Positions 18,512 to 27,852 of a DNA stretch of 64,000 nt are shown here, one piece after another (positions within the stretch are counted from its first letter, which is position 1; every line of letters begins with the position of its first letter). Under the pieces are notes generated by a model. The model searched no databases, was not told the DNA's origin, and saw only the letters and a program-made list of their open reading frames with translations. The DNA is from Candidatus Aminicenantes bacterium UBA1061 (GTDB lineage: Bacteria > Acidobacteriota > Aminicenantia > Aminicenantales > Saccharicenantaceae). The stretch is from positions 1 through 64,000 of the forward strand of contig DCDG01000043.1 of NCBI GenBank assembly GCA_002316315.1, written 5' to 3'. The translations under genes and the position numbers were made by a program.

Positions 18512-19240
18512 ATGAAAGACAAAAAAATGGACAAAAAAGCAAACCGAACAGCTTTATTTCTGGTCATTTTGCTTTCTTTTCTTGTTTTGATCTTAAATCC
18601 TTCTCTGGCTGATGACCAGCCCGATTCCAAAGCTGGAGAAAACAAGATTGAAAGATCCATGGAGGTGATTAAAGAGTTGGCTGCCCTGAAAGATGAGGGC
18701 ATTCCAGTCAGTCTGTTGAAAAAAGCTCAGGGCCTGGCCATCCTGCCGGGAGTGGTTAAAGCTGCCTGGGCACTGGGCGGACAGTACGGGAGTGGGATTG
18801 TCATCATTAAAAAGGAAGACGGCAGCTGGAGCAATCCACTTTTTATCAAGCTGGCTGGTGGAAGTTTTGGCTTGCAGCTCGGTATTCAAAAGGCCGATCT
18901 CGTCCTTGTTTTTAAAAACCGCCGCGGAGTGGAAGAAATAGCCGGGAATAAAATCACTCTAGGCGCTGATCTGAGTGTCTCGGCTGGCCCGATCGGACGC
19001 AGCGCCGAGGCCAGCACCGACCTCGAAATGGAAGCTGAAATTTATTCTTATTCAAAAAGCAAGGGGCTTTTTGCCGGACTGGCTCTGAAAGGTGGCACTC
19101 TCCAGGTGGATAAAAAGGCCAATAAGGCTTTTTACGGAAGTGAGCTGTCTGGCCAGAAAATTCTCAATGAAAACCTGGCGACACCTCCTGTCGTCAAGGA
19201 TCTTCAGCAAACCCTGAGCCAACTGGCCGGGGGTAAATAA
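18512..19240 (+). CDS. Exported SYLF-domain (Ysc84-like) lipid-binding protein
   Basis: The product is 242 aa. A signal peptide (about 1-34, ending near SLADDQ) is followed by a SYLF domain (about 70-240). Family features include LLKKAQGLAILPGVVKAAWALGG, GGSFGLQLGIQKADLVLVF and a closing YGSELSG stretch. SYLF domains bind phosphoinositides in eukaryotes; bacterial periplasmic members are common but not assigned a function. The inositol lipid genes at 55517-57761 in the same window make a lipid link worth noting. The start could also be ATG 18527. Confidence 0.85.
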   Translation: MKDKKMDKKANRTALFLVILLSFLVLILNPSLADDQPDSKAGENKIERSMEVIKELAALKDEGIPVSLLKKAQGLAILPGVVKAAWALGGQYGSGIVIIKKEDGSWSNPLFIKLAGGSFGLQLGIQKADLVLVFKNRRGVEEIAGNKITLGADLSVSAGPIGRSAEASTDLEMEAEIYSYSKSKGLFAGLALKGGTLQVDKKANKAFYGSELSGQKILNENLATPPVVKDLQQTLSQLAGGK

Positions 19241-19328
19241 AAAGATTATCCCGGGTTTGCTTTTCTGCCGTTATATTCTGTTCTGTTATTTATAAAACGC
19301 CGGTGAAATAGCTGCTGGCCGCCAGAAA

Positions 19329-19357
19329 TTGACAGTCGTTCTGGCCGAATCTATACT
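19329..19357 (+). promoter_or_regulatory. Sigma-70 promoter of nifU-nifS
   Basis: Perfect TTGACA (19329-19334), 17-nt spacer and TATACT (19352-19357). The predicted start is near 19364, about 32 nt before nifU. No IscR-like palindrome is evident. Confidence 0.78.
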
Positions 19358-19395
19358 GGATAATGAGTCTGGATGATAAATAGACAGGAGAAAAA

Positions 19396-20229
19396 ATGTG
19401 GGACTATACTGATAAAGTCATGGAGCATTTTAAGAACCCACGTAACGTCGGCGAGATTGAGAATCCTGATGCCGTGGGCGAAGTTGGCAGTATTGTCTGC
19501 GGCGACGTTTTGAAACTCACCCTGAAAATTAATCCTGAAAATCATTTAATAGAAGATGCTAAGTTTAAGACCTTTGGCTGTGCTAGTGCTATTGCTTCCT
19601 CCAGCGTTTTGACCGAAATGATCAAAGGTAAAACAGTGGAGGAAGCGGCCAGAATAACCAACAAAGAAATTGCTGATTATCTGGGTGGACTGCCCGAACA
19701 GAAAATGCATTGCTCGGTGATGGGCATGGAAGCTCTGCAGGCGGCTATTGAAAATTATTACACCAAAAAGGGCATGAAAGTTTTCCCCGGGGAGCAGGAA
19801 AAAATCATCTGTAAGTGTTTTAATGTCTCTGAGAAAACAATTTTAAAAGCCATCGAATTGAACAGCCTGAAGACCGTTGAACAGGTCACCGATTATACCA
19901 AGGCCGGTGGCAACTGTGGCCAGTGTAAAGGGGAAATAGAAAAAACCCTCAAAGATTACTGGGCCAGGCAGCGTCAGACTCCTTATCAGGAATTAACCAC
20001 CGTCGAAAAAATCAGGCTAATAGAAAGAATCCTCGACGAGGAGATAAATCCAAAACTGAGGGAAGACGGCGGCTGGCTGGAGCTTATTGATCTTGATGGA
20101 AAGACGGTTAAAGTCAGGTTTTTAGGAGCCTGTTCCAGCTGTTTGCTGGCCAATCAGACCTTTAAGGAAGTGGTGGAAAAGGCTTTGAGAGGCAAAGCGG
20201 CAGAAGACTTAGAAATAGTCCTGGTCTAA
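19396..20229 (+). CDS. nifU: Three-domain NifU iron-sulfur cluster scaffold
   Basis: This 277-aa protein is a full-length NifU. An IscU-like N-terminal domain carries C35, C62 and C106. A central Bfd-like [2Fe-2S] domain has CKC (139, 141) and CGQC (174, 177). A C-terminal Nfu domain (about 200-277) has the cluster-binding CSSC (246, 249). All cluster ligands are present. It assembles Fe-S clusters from sulfur supplied by the NifS encoded 102 nt downstream. No nitrogenase gene is nearby, so this is likely the general Fe-S system, as in other anaerobes using NIF-type machinery. AGGAG sits 6 nt before ATG. Confidence 0.95.
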   Translation: MWDYTDKVMEHFKNPRNVGEIENPDAVGEVGSIVCGDVLKLTLKINPENHLIEDAKFKTFGCASAIASSSVLTEMIKGKTVEEAARITNKEIADYLGGLPEQKMHCSVMGMEALQAAIENYYTKKGMKVFPGEQEKIICKCFNVSEKTILKAIELNSLKTVEQVTDYTKAGGNCGQCKGEIEKTLKDYWARQRQTPYQELTTVEKIRLIERILDEEINPKLREDGGWLELIDLDGKTVKVRFLGACSSCLLANQTFKEVVEKALRGKAAEDLEIVLV

Positions 20230-20331
20230 GGTTGGTCAGAGCGTATTTTATAAAGTCCAGGCCGGGGAAGATATGCTCAGTCTTAAATTTAAGATTAAAA
20301 GGCTCAAAGCAGGGGTCACTGAGGAAGGCCA

Positions 20332-21504
20332 ATGAATAAAATCATATATTTTGACAACAATGCCACCACCCGTGTTAGTCCCGAGGTCAAAGAGGCTATG
20401 GATTTATTTTTGACCGAGCTTTATGGCAATCCATCCAGCATTCATCAGTTCGGGGGTCAGGTAAAAAAACATCTGGAGGCAGCCAGAAGTCAGGTAGCTG
20501 GTCTGCTGGGCTGCCAGCCGGAAGAAATCATCTTTACCAGCTGTGGAACCGAGAGCGATTCCACAGCTATCTATTCAGCCCTAAACGCTTATCCTGAAAA
20601 AAAACACATTGTCACCACTTCTGTCGAGCATCCAGCTATCTATAATCTCTGTAGATATCTCGAGAAACAGGGCTACCGGGTAACTTATTTAAAGGTGGAT
20701 GAAGAAGGTCGCCTTAACCTGGAAGAGCTGGAGAAAGCCATCGGCCCGGAGACCGCCATCGTCTCTATCATGTGGGCCAATAATGAAACCGGCGTGGTTA
20801 TGCCGGTGGAAAAAGCAGCTGAAATAGCCCACAAGAAAGGTGTTCTTTTCCATACAGATGCCGTCCAGGCGGCTAGTAAAATTCCAATTAACCTGGCAGG
20901 TAGCCAGATTGATATGCTCTCCATCTCCGGCCACAAGCTTCATGCTCCCAAAGGGATAGGGGTACTCTATGTCAGACAGGGAACTAAATTTGTGCCTTTT
21001 TTGCGGGGTGGTCATCAGGAAAATGGACAGAGAGCAGGAACGGAAAACGTTCCCGGAATAATTGGCCTGGGAAAAGCTAGTGAACTGGCCCTGAACAACC
21101 TGGAAAAGGAACAGAGTTATGTCGGCAGCCTGCGAGACAGGCTGGAAAAAGGATTGCTGAACAGGATTCCCAATATCAAAATAAACGGAGCCCGGGCTCC
21201 GCGCCTGCCGAATACGCTGAGTGTCAGCTTTGAATTTGTCGAAGGTGAATCTATCTTGCTTCTCCTAAGCGATTATGGGATCTGTGCTTCCACCGGCTCG
21301 GCCTGTTCCAGCGGCTCGCTTGAGCCTTCTCACGTTTTGCAGGCCATGAAGATACCTTTTACTTTTGCTCACGGCACAGTCAGATTCTCCCTGAGCATCT
21401 ATAACACTGAAGAAGAAGTGGATTATGTCCTTGAAGTCTTACCTGGCATAATCAAAAAACTCCGTGACATCTCACCTTTTTCGCCAGCTAATTCAGCTCA
21501 TTAA
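20332..21504 (+). CDS. nifS: Cysteine desulfurase NifS/IscS
   Basis: This 390-aa PLP enzyme removes sulfur from cysteine for Fe-S cluster assembly. The PLP lysine is K202 in SISGHKLHAPKG and the catalytic Cys is C325 in STGSACSSG, a short loop typical of the NifS/IscS class I group. The substrate and cofactor motifs NNATT, SVEHPA and HTDAVQA are all intact. GAGGAAGG precedes ATG 20332. Operon partner of nifU. The pair lacks an IscR regulator and HscAB chaperones in the window. Confidence 0.95.
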   Translation: MNKIIYFDNNATTRVSPEVKEAMDLFLTELYGNPSSIHQFGGQVKKHLEAARSQVAGLLGCQPEEIIFTSCGTESDSTAIYSALNAYPEKKHIVTTSVEHPAIYNLCRYLEKQGYRVTYLKVDEEGRLNLEELEKAIGPETAIVSIMWANNETGVVMPVEKAAEIAHKKGVLFHTDAVQAASKIPINLAGSQIDMLSISGHKLHAPKGIGVLYVRQGTKFVPFLRGGHQENGQRAGTENVPGIIGLGKASELALNNLEKEQSYVGSLRDRLEKGLLNRIPNIKINGARAPRLPNTLSVSFEFVEGESILLLLSDYGICASTGSACSSGSLEPSHVLQAMKIPFTFAHGTVRFSLSIYNTEEEVDYVLEVLPGIIKKLRDISPFSPANSAH

Positions 21505-21560
21505 CAACCGGCCTTTTAAATACCTGGTGATATGGTTCCTATTGATACAAAAGTGGTAAA

Positions 21561-21581
21561 TAAAAGGAACTGTCCCCATTT
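21561..21581. repeat. REP/RAYT-like sequence tag
   Basis: The intergenic stretch contains GGAACTGTCCCCATTT. Read on the other strand it is AAATGGGGACAGTTCC, a form commonly seen in repeats mobilised by REP-associated Y1 transposases. No transposase is present here. A similar GGGGACACTGTCC lies inside rpoD at 63194-63206. Confidence 0.4.
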
Positions 21582-21691
21582 GTTCGCTCCGTCTCAAAAA
21601 CGGAAGGGCGTCTCTTCTGCCAGGAAGACTTGATGGAAATCCCGGTGTCAACCATTGATTGTCATCTTATTATCTATTGCGTTTGTATTAG

Positions 21692-22540
21692 CTATAACTT
21701 CACCAGGCTGATAGAGCCGTTAGTCGTCTCCAGGGAAACTCTGACTTCTCCACCCTTACCCAGTCTACCTTCCAGTTTTCTTCTCGACACTTCACCTTCC
21801 ACGGTTACCGGATATTCAACCTTAATACTGCCATTGGTCGCCCGGGCAATGAGATAAGCATCGGCCTCATGGCCGAGAGCCAATCTGATACTTCCGTTAG
21901 TCGTCTTTGCTTTGAAATCAGCTGAGAGTTCATTTAGCTCGGCTTTAATGCTGCCATTGGTGGTTTTTAAATCAATCTTCCCTTTGACTCCGATGATGGC
22001 CAAGGAACCATTGGTCGTAACGGCTTCCAGCCAGCCAAAATCTCCTCTGGCTTCGATACTTCCATTGGTTGTTTTGAGCTGAGCCCGGTCATATTTTCCA
22101 GAAACCAGAATTTTGCCATTGACTGTCCTGACCAGTTCCAGGGCAATACCCTCAGGCAGGGTGATTTCATAATCAACTTTTACCCGGAGATTTTTTTTCT
22201 CATAGACGGTCTCAACTTTGACTGATTTTTCTCCCTGGATGACTTCAATCCTGATTTTATCGAGGTCGCTCTTTTCTCGTTTGGCATACTTGGTGGCCTT
22301 AATAACCACTTCCCTGGAGGGCAGGGTGGTGATGGTTACCGAGCCATTAACGTTTTCGAGCGAAAAAGAGCCAGCTTCTTTAAGAGCAATCGTCTTAGAA
22401 AAAGTTTCCTCAAACCTGTAATCTGAATCAATAAATTCATCACAGCTGATAAGCAGGGTTGAAATCATAAGCAGCATTAAGGCAATCAGTACAAAACTCT
22501 TTCCCCTCAACTTATTAAAGCTTTTCTTGTCGGCTGGCAT
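21692..22540 (-). CDS. DUF4097-type repetitive lipoprotein
   Basis: This 282-aa protein has a lipoprotein signal (lipobox LLISC, Cys33) and then a beta-rich repeat domain. The motif T-T-N-G-S-I or close variants occurs about eight times at roughly 20-residue spacing, as expected for a right-handed beta-helix/adhesin-like DUF4097 fold. Tethered to the outer or inner membrane. The function of the family is unknown; anti-sigma-linked or envelope-stress roles are reported for some members. A strong AGGAGG precedes the ATG. Divergent from the beta-lactamase-fold gene at 22702, with a 161-nt shared upstream region. Confidence 0.83.
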   Translation of the reverse strand: MPADKKSFNKLRGKSFVLIALMLLMISTLLISCDEFIDSDYRFEETFSKTIALKEAGSFSLENVNGSVTITTLPSREVVIKATKYAKREKSDLDKIRIEVIQGEKSVKVETVYEKKNLRVKVDYEITLPEGIALELVRTVNGKILVSGKYDRAQLKTTNGSIEARGDFGWLEAVTTNGSLAIIGVKGKIDLKTTNGSIKAELNELSADFKAKTTNGSIRLALGHEADAYLIARATNGSIKVEYPVTVEGEVSRRKLEGRLGKGGEVRVSLETTNGSISLVKL

Positions 22541-22701
22541 TCTTCTTCCTCCTAAAAATAATCAAGCACTTACATGATCTTAAACGAAAATCATCAGAAA
22601 AAAGTTCATTGGTCGCTGTTTTATATTTGAATTCCCATCGTAAATAGATTAAGTTTAATTTGCCTGAAATTAAATTCGCAGCCTGCTGTCTGGAGGAAGT
22701 A

Positions 22702-24852
22702 ATGACATACCGAAAAATCAAAGTTAAAAGTTTAATTTTATTTTTAATTATTTTTCAGGCCACCCTTCCCAGCCTTCTTTCTCAGGCTGCCGATCTCAGT
22801 CAGCAACTGGCCGGTCACTGGGAAGGAGCCATTGAGCTTCCAGGAATGAAACTCGAGATTCTGGTTGACTTTAAACTCACAGCGGACAAAAAACTGGAAG
22901 GGCTAATTTCGATTCCTGTTCAGAAAGCCATAGACCTGCGACTGACTGATATAGTTCTGTCTGATAAAGAGATAACTTTTGCCATTTATGGCGTCCCCGG
23001 AAATGCTGTCTTTAAGGGGCAGCTTGATGACAGCGGACAGAAAATCAGCGGCCAGTATAATCAGTCTGGTCAGACTTTTCCTTTTTTTCTTAATAAAGGC
23101 GAAGATCCGGTGGCTAAAGCCAGAAATATGCTGGCTTCTCTCGACGGAACCATTAATAAAGCCATGGCTGATTTGAGAGTCCCGGGTTTAGCTCTGGCTG
23201 TCGTTAAGAATAAAGAAGTGATCTTTCTTCAGGGTTATGGACTCCGAGATGTAGAAAACAAATTGCCGATGACGCCTGATACTCTACTGGCTATCGGTTC
23301 AACTACTAAAGCTTTTACGACTTTTGCCCTGGCCAGGCTGGCAGATGAAGGCAAGATGAGCTGGGATGAGCCGGTCAGGAACTATATTCCCTGGTTTAAA
23401 TTATCTGATCCGGTCATTACCGAAAGGATTACGCCACGTGATCTGGTCACTCACCGCTCTGGCCTTCCACGCCACGATCTTCTCTGGTATAACAACTACC
23501 GGGCTTCACGGGAAGAGCTGGTCAGACGTCTGGCTTATCTGCAGTTTACAGCTGATCTCAGGCAAAAGTTTCAATATAACAATCTGATGTTTTTGACGGC
23601 AGGCTATCTGCTGGAAGTGTTAGACGGAAAAACCTGGGAAGAAGCTATTCGTGAATTAGTCCTTGAACCCCTCGGCATGAGCAGGACTAACTTTTCAGTC
23701 TCAATTTCCCAGCAGGATAAGGATTATGCTCAGCCCTATCTTTATCGTGATGGAAAGATTGAAAAAATTCCCTTCCGCCAGCTGACCAATATGGGGCCGG
23801 CCGGCTCGATAAATTCGACTGTCCGGGAAATGAGCAACTGGGTCATTGTCCATCTCAATGGCGGTAAATTTGGAGAAAAACAGCTTCTGGCTCCAGCCAG
23901 TCTCGAAGACCTGCATCTCCCTTATATGCCTATCGCCGGGACTCCAGCCACGACTTATATCAGTCCGGCCAGTTATGCCCTGGGCTGGTTTGTTGACTAT
24001 TATCGAGGCCACCAGCGGGTCTATCATGGAGGCAATATTGATGGCTTCTCGGCTCTGGTCAACTTCTTGCCTCAAGATGGCTACGGCTTTGTCGTCCTGA
24101 CCAACAGCAATGGCAGTGTGCTGCCAGATCTTCTGGTCCAGACCATAACCGATAAATTGCTCGACCTTGAGCCTGTTGACTGGATTGGTGAAGCTGTCAA
24201 GAATCTGGCTAAGGGTGAAGAACTCGGCAAGAAGGCTGGAGAAAAAGCGGCTGCTCGACGCGTGGCCGGCACCAGGCCTTCTCATCCTATAGCTAACTAT
24301 GCTGGAACTTATTTTCATCCAGGCTATGGCCAGCTTAAGGTTAACCTGAAGGATGGAAAGCTGTCCTTTACCTATAATGAGATAACCACTCCGCTTGACC
24401 ACTGGCATTATGACACTTTTAATGGCTTGAAAAGCGATGACCCGGTTTTTGAAGATGCCAAACTGACATTTCAGACTGACCCCAATGGCCGGGTGGCTGG
24501 CCTCACCGTTCCTCTGGAGCCAACAGCTGATGATATCGTTTTCAAAAAAAGACCGGACGAGCGCTATTATGATCCGGAATTTCTTAAAAAGTTCACCGGT
24601 AATTATGTTCTGTTGAATCAGGCTTCGACAGTTAGCTTACAGGGTAATACCCTGACTTTCTATGTTCCCGGACAACCGCTGTATGAGCTCGTTCCTGATC
24701 TTGGAGATGAGTTTTATTTAAAACAGGTTCCAGTGATTAGAGTTCGCTTTATTTTCGGGCCAAAGGGCGAAGTTACCGGGCTTGAAACCATCCAGCCCAA
24801 TGGAGTTTTTGACTTCAAAAAGATGGATAAAAAAGAACCTGATCAAAAATAA
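22702..24852 (+). CDS. Exported class C beta-lactamase-fold serine hydrolase
   Basis: The product is 716 aa from ATG 22702, chosen because GGAGG lies just upstream. A signal peptide (about 1-30) is followed by a lipocalin-like beta domain (about 32-130). A penicillin-binding/beta-lactamase domain follows (about 145-500) with S-T-T-K (S200, K203), Y-N-N (Y292, N294) and HGGNIDG in place of KTG. C-terminal DUF3471-like beta domains complete the protein (about 520-716). Such enzymes are more often peptidases or esterases (for D-amino peptides or small esters) than antibiotic lactamases. Not co-transcribed with its neighbours. Confidence 0.87.
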   Translation: MTYRKIKVKSLILFLIIFQATLPSLLSQAADLSQQLAGHWEGAIELPGMKLEILVDFKLTADKKLEGLISIPVQKAIDLRLTDIVLSDKEITFAIYGVPGNAVFKGQLDDSGQKISGQYNQSGQTFPFFLNKGEDPVAKARNMLASLDGTINKAMADLRVPGLALAVVKNKEVIFLQGYGLRDVENKLPMTPDTLLAIGSTTKAFTTFALARLADEGKMSWDEPVRNYIPWFKLSDPVITERITPRDLVTHRSGLPRHDLLWYNNYRASREELVRRLAYLQFTADLRQKFQYNNLMFLTAGYLLEVLDGKTWEEAIRELVLEPLGMSRTNFSVSISQQDKDYAQPYLYRDGKIEKIPFRQLTNMGPAGSINSTVREMSNWVIVHLNGGKFGEKQLLAPASLEDLHLPYMPIAGTPATTYISPASYALGWFVDYYRGHQRVYHGGNIDGFSALVNFLPQDGYGFVVLTNSNGSVLPDLLVQTITDKLLDLEPVDWIGEAVKNLAKGEELGKKAGEKAAARRVAGTRPSHPIANYAGTYFHPGYGQLKVNLKDGKLSFTYNEITTPLDHWHYDTFNGLKSDDPVFEDAKLTFQTDPNGRVAGLTVPLEPTADDIVFKKRPDERYYDPEFLKKFTGNYVLLNQASTVSLQGNTLTFYVPGQPLYELVPDLGDEFYLKQVPVIRVRFIFGPKGEVTGLETIQPNGVFDFKKMDKKEPDQK

Positions 24853-24912
24853 GTTTTGGTCACTTAGACTAAGCGGTAAATTTAAAGCCAAGAAGCGGAG
24901 GCAGGGTTTTAA

Positions 24913-27435
24913 TCAGCTCGTGGCTTGTTTTATGAGGGAAACAACTTCACCTGGATCCTGGGCCCGCCGCAGGGCTTCCCGAAAGTCCTCATAGATTAGC
25001 TTTCTTGACAGTTTGGGCAAAAGTGCAAGTTTTTGGCTGACCTTTTCGCCAGCCGGAATGGCCAGCGAAATAATGAGATCGACCGGCTGGTCTTCTTTCG
25101 ATTCCCAATCAACAGGCTGCTTCAGTTTCAGAACAACAATGCTCGGCGTGCGCACGGCTTCTGACTGGCAGTGAGGGATGGCCAAGCTAAAGCCAATATC
25201 AGTAGCCACATCATCTTCCCTTTTCCACAGGGCCTGTTCAAACCTGGCTCTATTGTCTACCCGCCCGGCCAGCTGAAGTTTGATAGCTATTTCCTGCAGG
25301 ACTTCAGCCTTTGACTGGCAGTCTGCCCCAAGATCAACCAGTTCGGGGCTTATTACTTCTTGACAAAAATGCTCCTGATAAAATTGCTGGAGTAGTTCCT
25401 CATTTTCAGCGGCTGTAGCCGCTTCCATGGCTTCAGCCACCAACTCCCGGCAGTCATCAATCTTCAGCCTGGAAAGAACTGCCTTGACCTCAGGGATAAA
25501 ACCGGAGCTCATGCTCAGTTCATCAAAACCCAGGCCGGCAAAAACAGGTGTCAGACTGGAATCACTGGCTATTTCTCCGCACAGTCCGACCCACTTGCCT
25601 TTTTTATGAGCCTGCTCGATTGCCCCTTTTAAAAGCCTCAACAATGCCGGATTTAATGGCTGACTTAGATATCTGACCTTCGGGTTGCTTCGGTCAGCAG
25701 CAAAAAAGTACTGAATGAGATCATTCGAGCCAACACTGAAAAAATCAACTTCCTGAGCAAACTTATCAGCCAGAAGAGCGACTGAGGGTACTTCTAGCAT
25801 AATACCCGTTTCGATCCTGTCCTTAAAAGGCAGGCCCTCCGCCTTAAGTTCCTCAGAAAATTCTGTCATTTTTTCCTTAAGCCAATAGACCTCTTCTACA
25901 AGACCGACCATGGGAAACATGATTTTAAGCTGGCCAAAGACAGCTGCTCTCAGGATAGCCCTGACCTGGTGGCGAAAAAGCTCATAATTTTCCTGGTAAA
26001 TTCTGATTCCCCGATAACCAAGAAAAGGATTTGGCTCCTGAGGCAGGCTGATGGATGGAATGGGTTTATCTCCGCCAATATCAAATGTTCTTATAATTAC
26101 CGGCCGCCCGGAAGCTTCTTCTGCTACCCTTTTATAAAGCAGGTACTGCTCTTCCTCGGTCGGAAGCACCGGCTGGCCGTAGAGTAAGAGCTCGGTGCGG
26201 AATATTCCCACTCCTTCTGCTCCATCCCGCCAGGCTTTGTCCAATTCTTCCGGCCGCCCGATATTAGCCGCTATTTCCATTTTCTGCCCATCAGCGGTCA
26301 GGCCGGGCAGGGCAGCCTGTTGCCGGCGACGCTTAAGGAGAAGGCTCTCCGTTTCCAACTCCCTTTGATAATATCTCCTGACATTTTCACCCGGTGAAAC
26401 AACGATGACTCCCCGATTTCCATCAAGAATCACCTCTTCACCCGCTCGAAGCCGGCGGCTGGCTTGATCCACACCAGTCACCGCCGGTATGGCCTGGCTT
26501 CTGGCCATAATTAAAGTATGGGAGGTCTGCCCGGCTTTTTCCAGGATCAATCCCTGGACAAGCTCTGGTCTAAGACTTAAAAAGTCTGAAGGAAAAAGAT
26601 CCTCAGCCACAATGATGGCTGGTTGATTTAGCCCGGCTTTAAGCCTGACTGGTGCCGGAGTCCCCATCTGCTCTAAAAGCCGCCCGGTTACGTCCTGAAT
26701 GTCAGCTGCTCTTTCTCGCAGATACTGGCTTTTGGCCTCAAGAAGCTGATGGCTGAATTCCTCAGCCGCCCTATAAATAGCCTGGCTGGCCTGGCATCTG
26801 TCTTTTTCGATGAGTGTCATCACCCGCTCAATAAAAGCCGGGTCAGTAATTATCGATAGATGAGCCTGAAGAATATTCCTCTCAACACCGTTTTTTTCGG
26901 GCAGAAGGCGTTCTATTTCCTGCTGGACTCTCCGCCTGGCCAGGCCGAAAGCTTCTTTTTCAGCCTGGTGAGAAACAGGCTGCCGACTTTTCTCTTCAGC
27001 TAGAAGATTTTCCCAGTCATAACCGGCCTCCAGGAGAAAAACATCTCCCGAAACGATGCCAGGCGAGGCTGGTTGACCGGTAAGATAGATTTCTTTCTCA
27101 GCCAGGACCAATCTCGGAATCAGAGCACCGGCCGCCGGAGCTATTTCCAGTGCTTTTTCTTCTTTTAACTTCAAATCCTCAACAAGGAAGCGCTTAAAAT
27201 TGGCCGCAAATTCTTTTTCTCCCTCACCCGAAATAACAATCCGGCATAAATCTCCAAACTGAGTATCAGAGGTAATGAGAGACAGAATACTCTTCGGGTC
27301 GCCTTTCCGTCCATGGCGGAGATTTTCAAAGATAATCTGTCCGGAAAAATTCCGGCAATACTCCTGGATAAAAGTTGCCGGGCGGGCATGGAGTCCTAAA
27401 GGCAGAGGAAAATCAAAAGTAAATTCAACCGCCAA
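24913..27435 (-). CDS. PTS multiphosphoryl transfer protein, HPr-EI-EIIA(fru) fusion
   Basis: One 840-aa cytoplasmic protein combines three phosphotransferase parts. HPr (1-90) has phospho-His H16 in GLHARPA and a regulatory-type Ser in PKSIL. Enzyme I (about 115-660) has phospho-His H306 in GQTSHTLIMAR, the PEP-binding FRTELL, and GSNDLIQY. A fructose-family EIIA (about 690-840) has phospho-His H755 in AIPHC. Domain order matches E. coli FryA/PtsA rather than the EIIA-HPr-EI order of other bacteria. It moves phosphate from PEP to the EIIB encoded 11 nt overlapping upstream. No separate ptsH or ptsI is in the window. Confidence 0.94.
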   Translation of the reverse strand: MAVEFTFDFPLPLGLHARPATFIQEYCRNFSGQIIFENLRHGRKGDPKSILSLITSDTQFGDLCRIVISGEGEKEFAANFKRFLVEDLKLKEEKALEIAPAAGALIPRLVLAEKEIYLTGQPASPGIVSGDVFLLEAGYDWENLLAEEKSRQPVSHQAEKEAFGLARRRVQQEIERLLPEKNGVERNILQAHLSIITDPAFIERVMTLIEKDRCQASQAIYRAAEEFSHQLLEAKSQYLRERAADIQDVTGRLLEQMGTPAPVRLKAGLNQPAIIVAEDLFPSDFLSLRPELVQGLILEKAGQTSHTLIMARSQAIPAVTGVDQASRRLRAGEEVILDGNRGVIVVSPGENVRRYYQRELETESLLLKRRRQQAALPGLTADGQKMEIAANIGRPEELDKAWRDGAEGVGIFRTELLLYGQPVLPTEEEQYLLYKRVAEEASGRPVIIRTFDIGGDKPIPSISLPQEPNPFLGYRGIRIYQENYELFRHQVRAILRAAVFGQLKIMFPMVGLVEEVYWLKEKMTEFSEELKAEGLPFKDRIETGIMLEVPSVALLADKFAQEVDFFSVGSNDLIQYFFAADRSNPKVRYLSQPLNPALLRLLKGAIEQAHKKGKWVGLCGEIASDSSLTPVFAGLGFDELSMSSGFIPEVKAVLSRLKIDDCRELVAEAMEAATAAENEELLQQFYQEHFCQEVISPELVDLGADCQSKAEVLQEIAIKLQLAGRVDNRARFEQALWKREDDVATDIGFSLAIPHCQSEAVRTPSIVVLKLKQPVDWESKEDQPVDLIISLAIPAGEKVSQKLALLPKLSRKLIYEDFREALRRAQDPGEVVSLIKQATS

Positions 27436-27736
27436 TTTGTTCCTTTACCTTCTGCAAAATCCCCTCGGCGTTTTTAATGGCTTCCTGAACAGAAAATTCA
27501 AAAATTTTCTTTCCTTCAAATCTTTCGCTTTTCTGAATAGGAATGCCAACAGCCATGATGACTGCGACTGCTTCTTTGATGTCATCAGGGTCAAGTTCAT
27601 TTTCGATGCCCATTGCTCCCTGAGTTTCAACTTTGAGTGACAGGTCCATCTTTTTAGCCACCCGCTCGAGCTGCTCGGCAGCCATATAAGTATGAGCAAT
27701 GCCCGTTGGACAGGCAGTAACGGCCACCAGTTTCAT
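27425..27736 (-). CDS. PTS fructose-family EIIB
   Basis: This 103-aa cytoplasmic domain carries the phosphocysteine C9 in VTACPTGIAHTYMAAE, diagnostic for the fructose EIIB family. GGAGG precedes ATG 27736 by 5 nt, so the frame's first Met at 27748 is unlikely. The 3' end overlaps the HPr-EI-EIIA start by 11 nt, implying coupled translation. It passes phosphate to the sugar held by EIIC, encoded 116 nt upstream. Confidence 0.93.
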   Translation of the reverse strand: MKLVAVTACPTGIAHTYMAAEQLERVAKKMDLSLKVETQGAMGIENELDPDDIKEAVAVIMAVGIPIQKSERFEGKKIFEFSVQEAIKNAEGILQKVKEQIGG

Positions 27737-27852
27737 TGATGCCTCCATTCTTGACGATCTAATTGATTAGCTTTTATTTTAGCATTTATCAATTAATTTA
27801 AAAGGCTGCTGGCACTTTCTATCTCTTTTAGCTCTTCTATCCTGCCTGGCCT

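Noticed and set aside
21692..22540. Repeated DNA as a possible CRISPR array
   Set aside because: The repeats are in frame, vary in sequence and encode a regular protein motif.
23701..24408. 235-aa open frame on the minus strand inside the beta-lactamase-fold gene
   Set aside because: It is antisense to a well-supported enzyme and has no motif or start signal.
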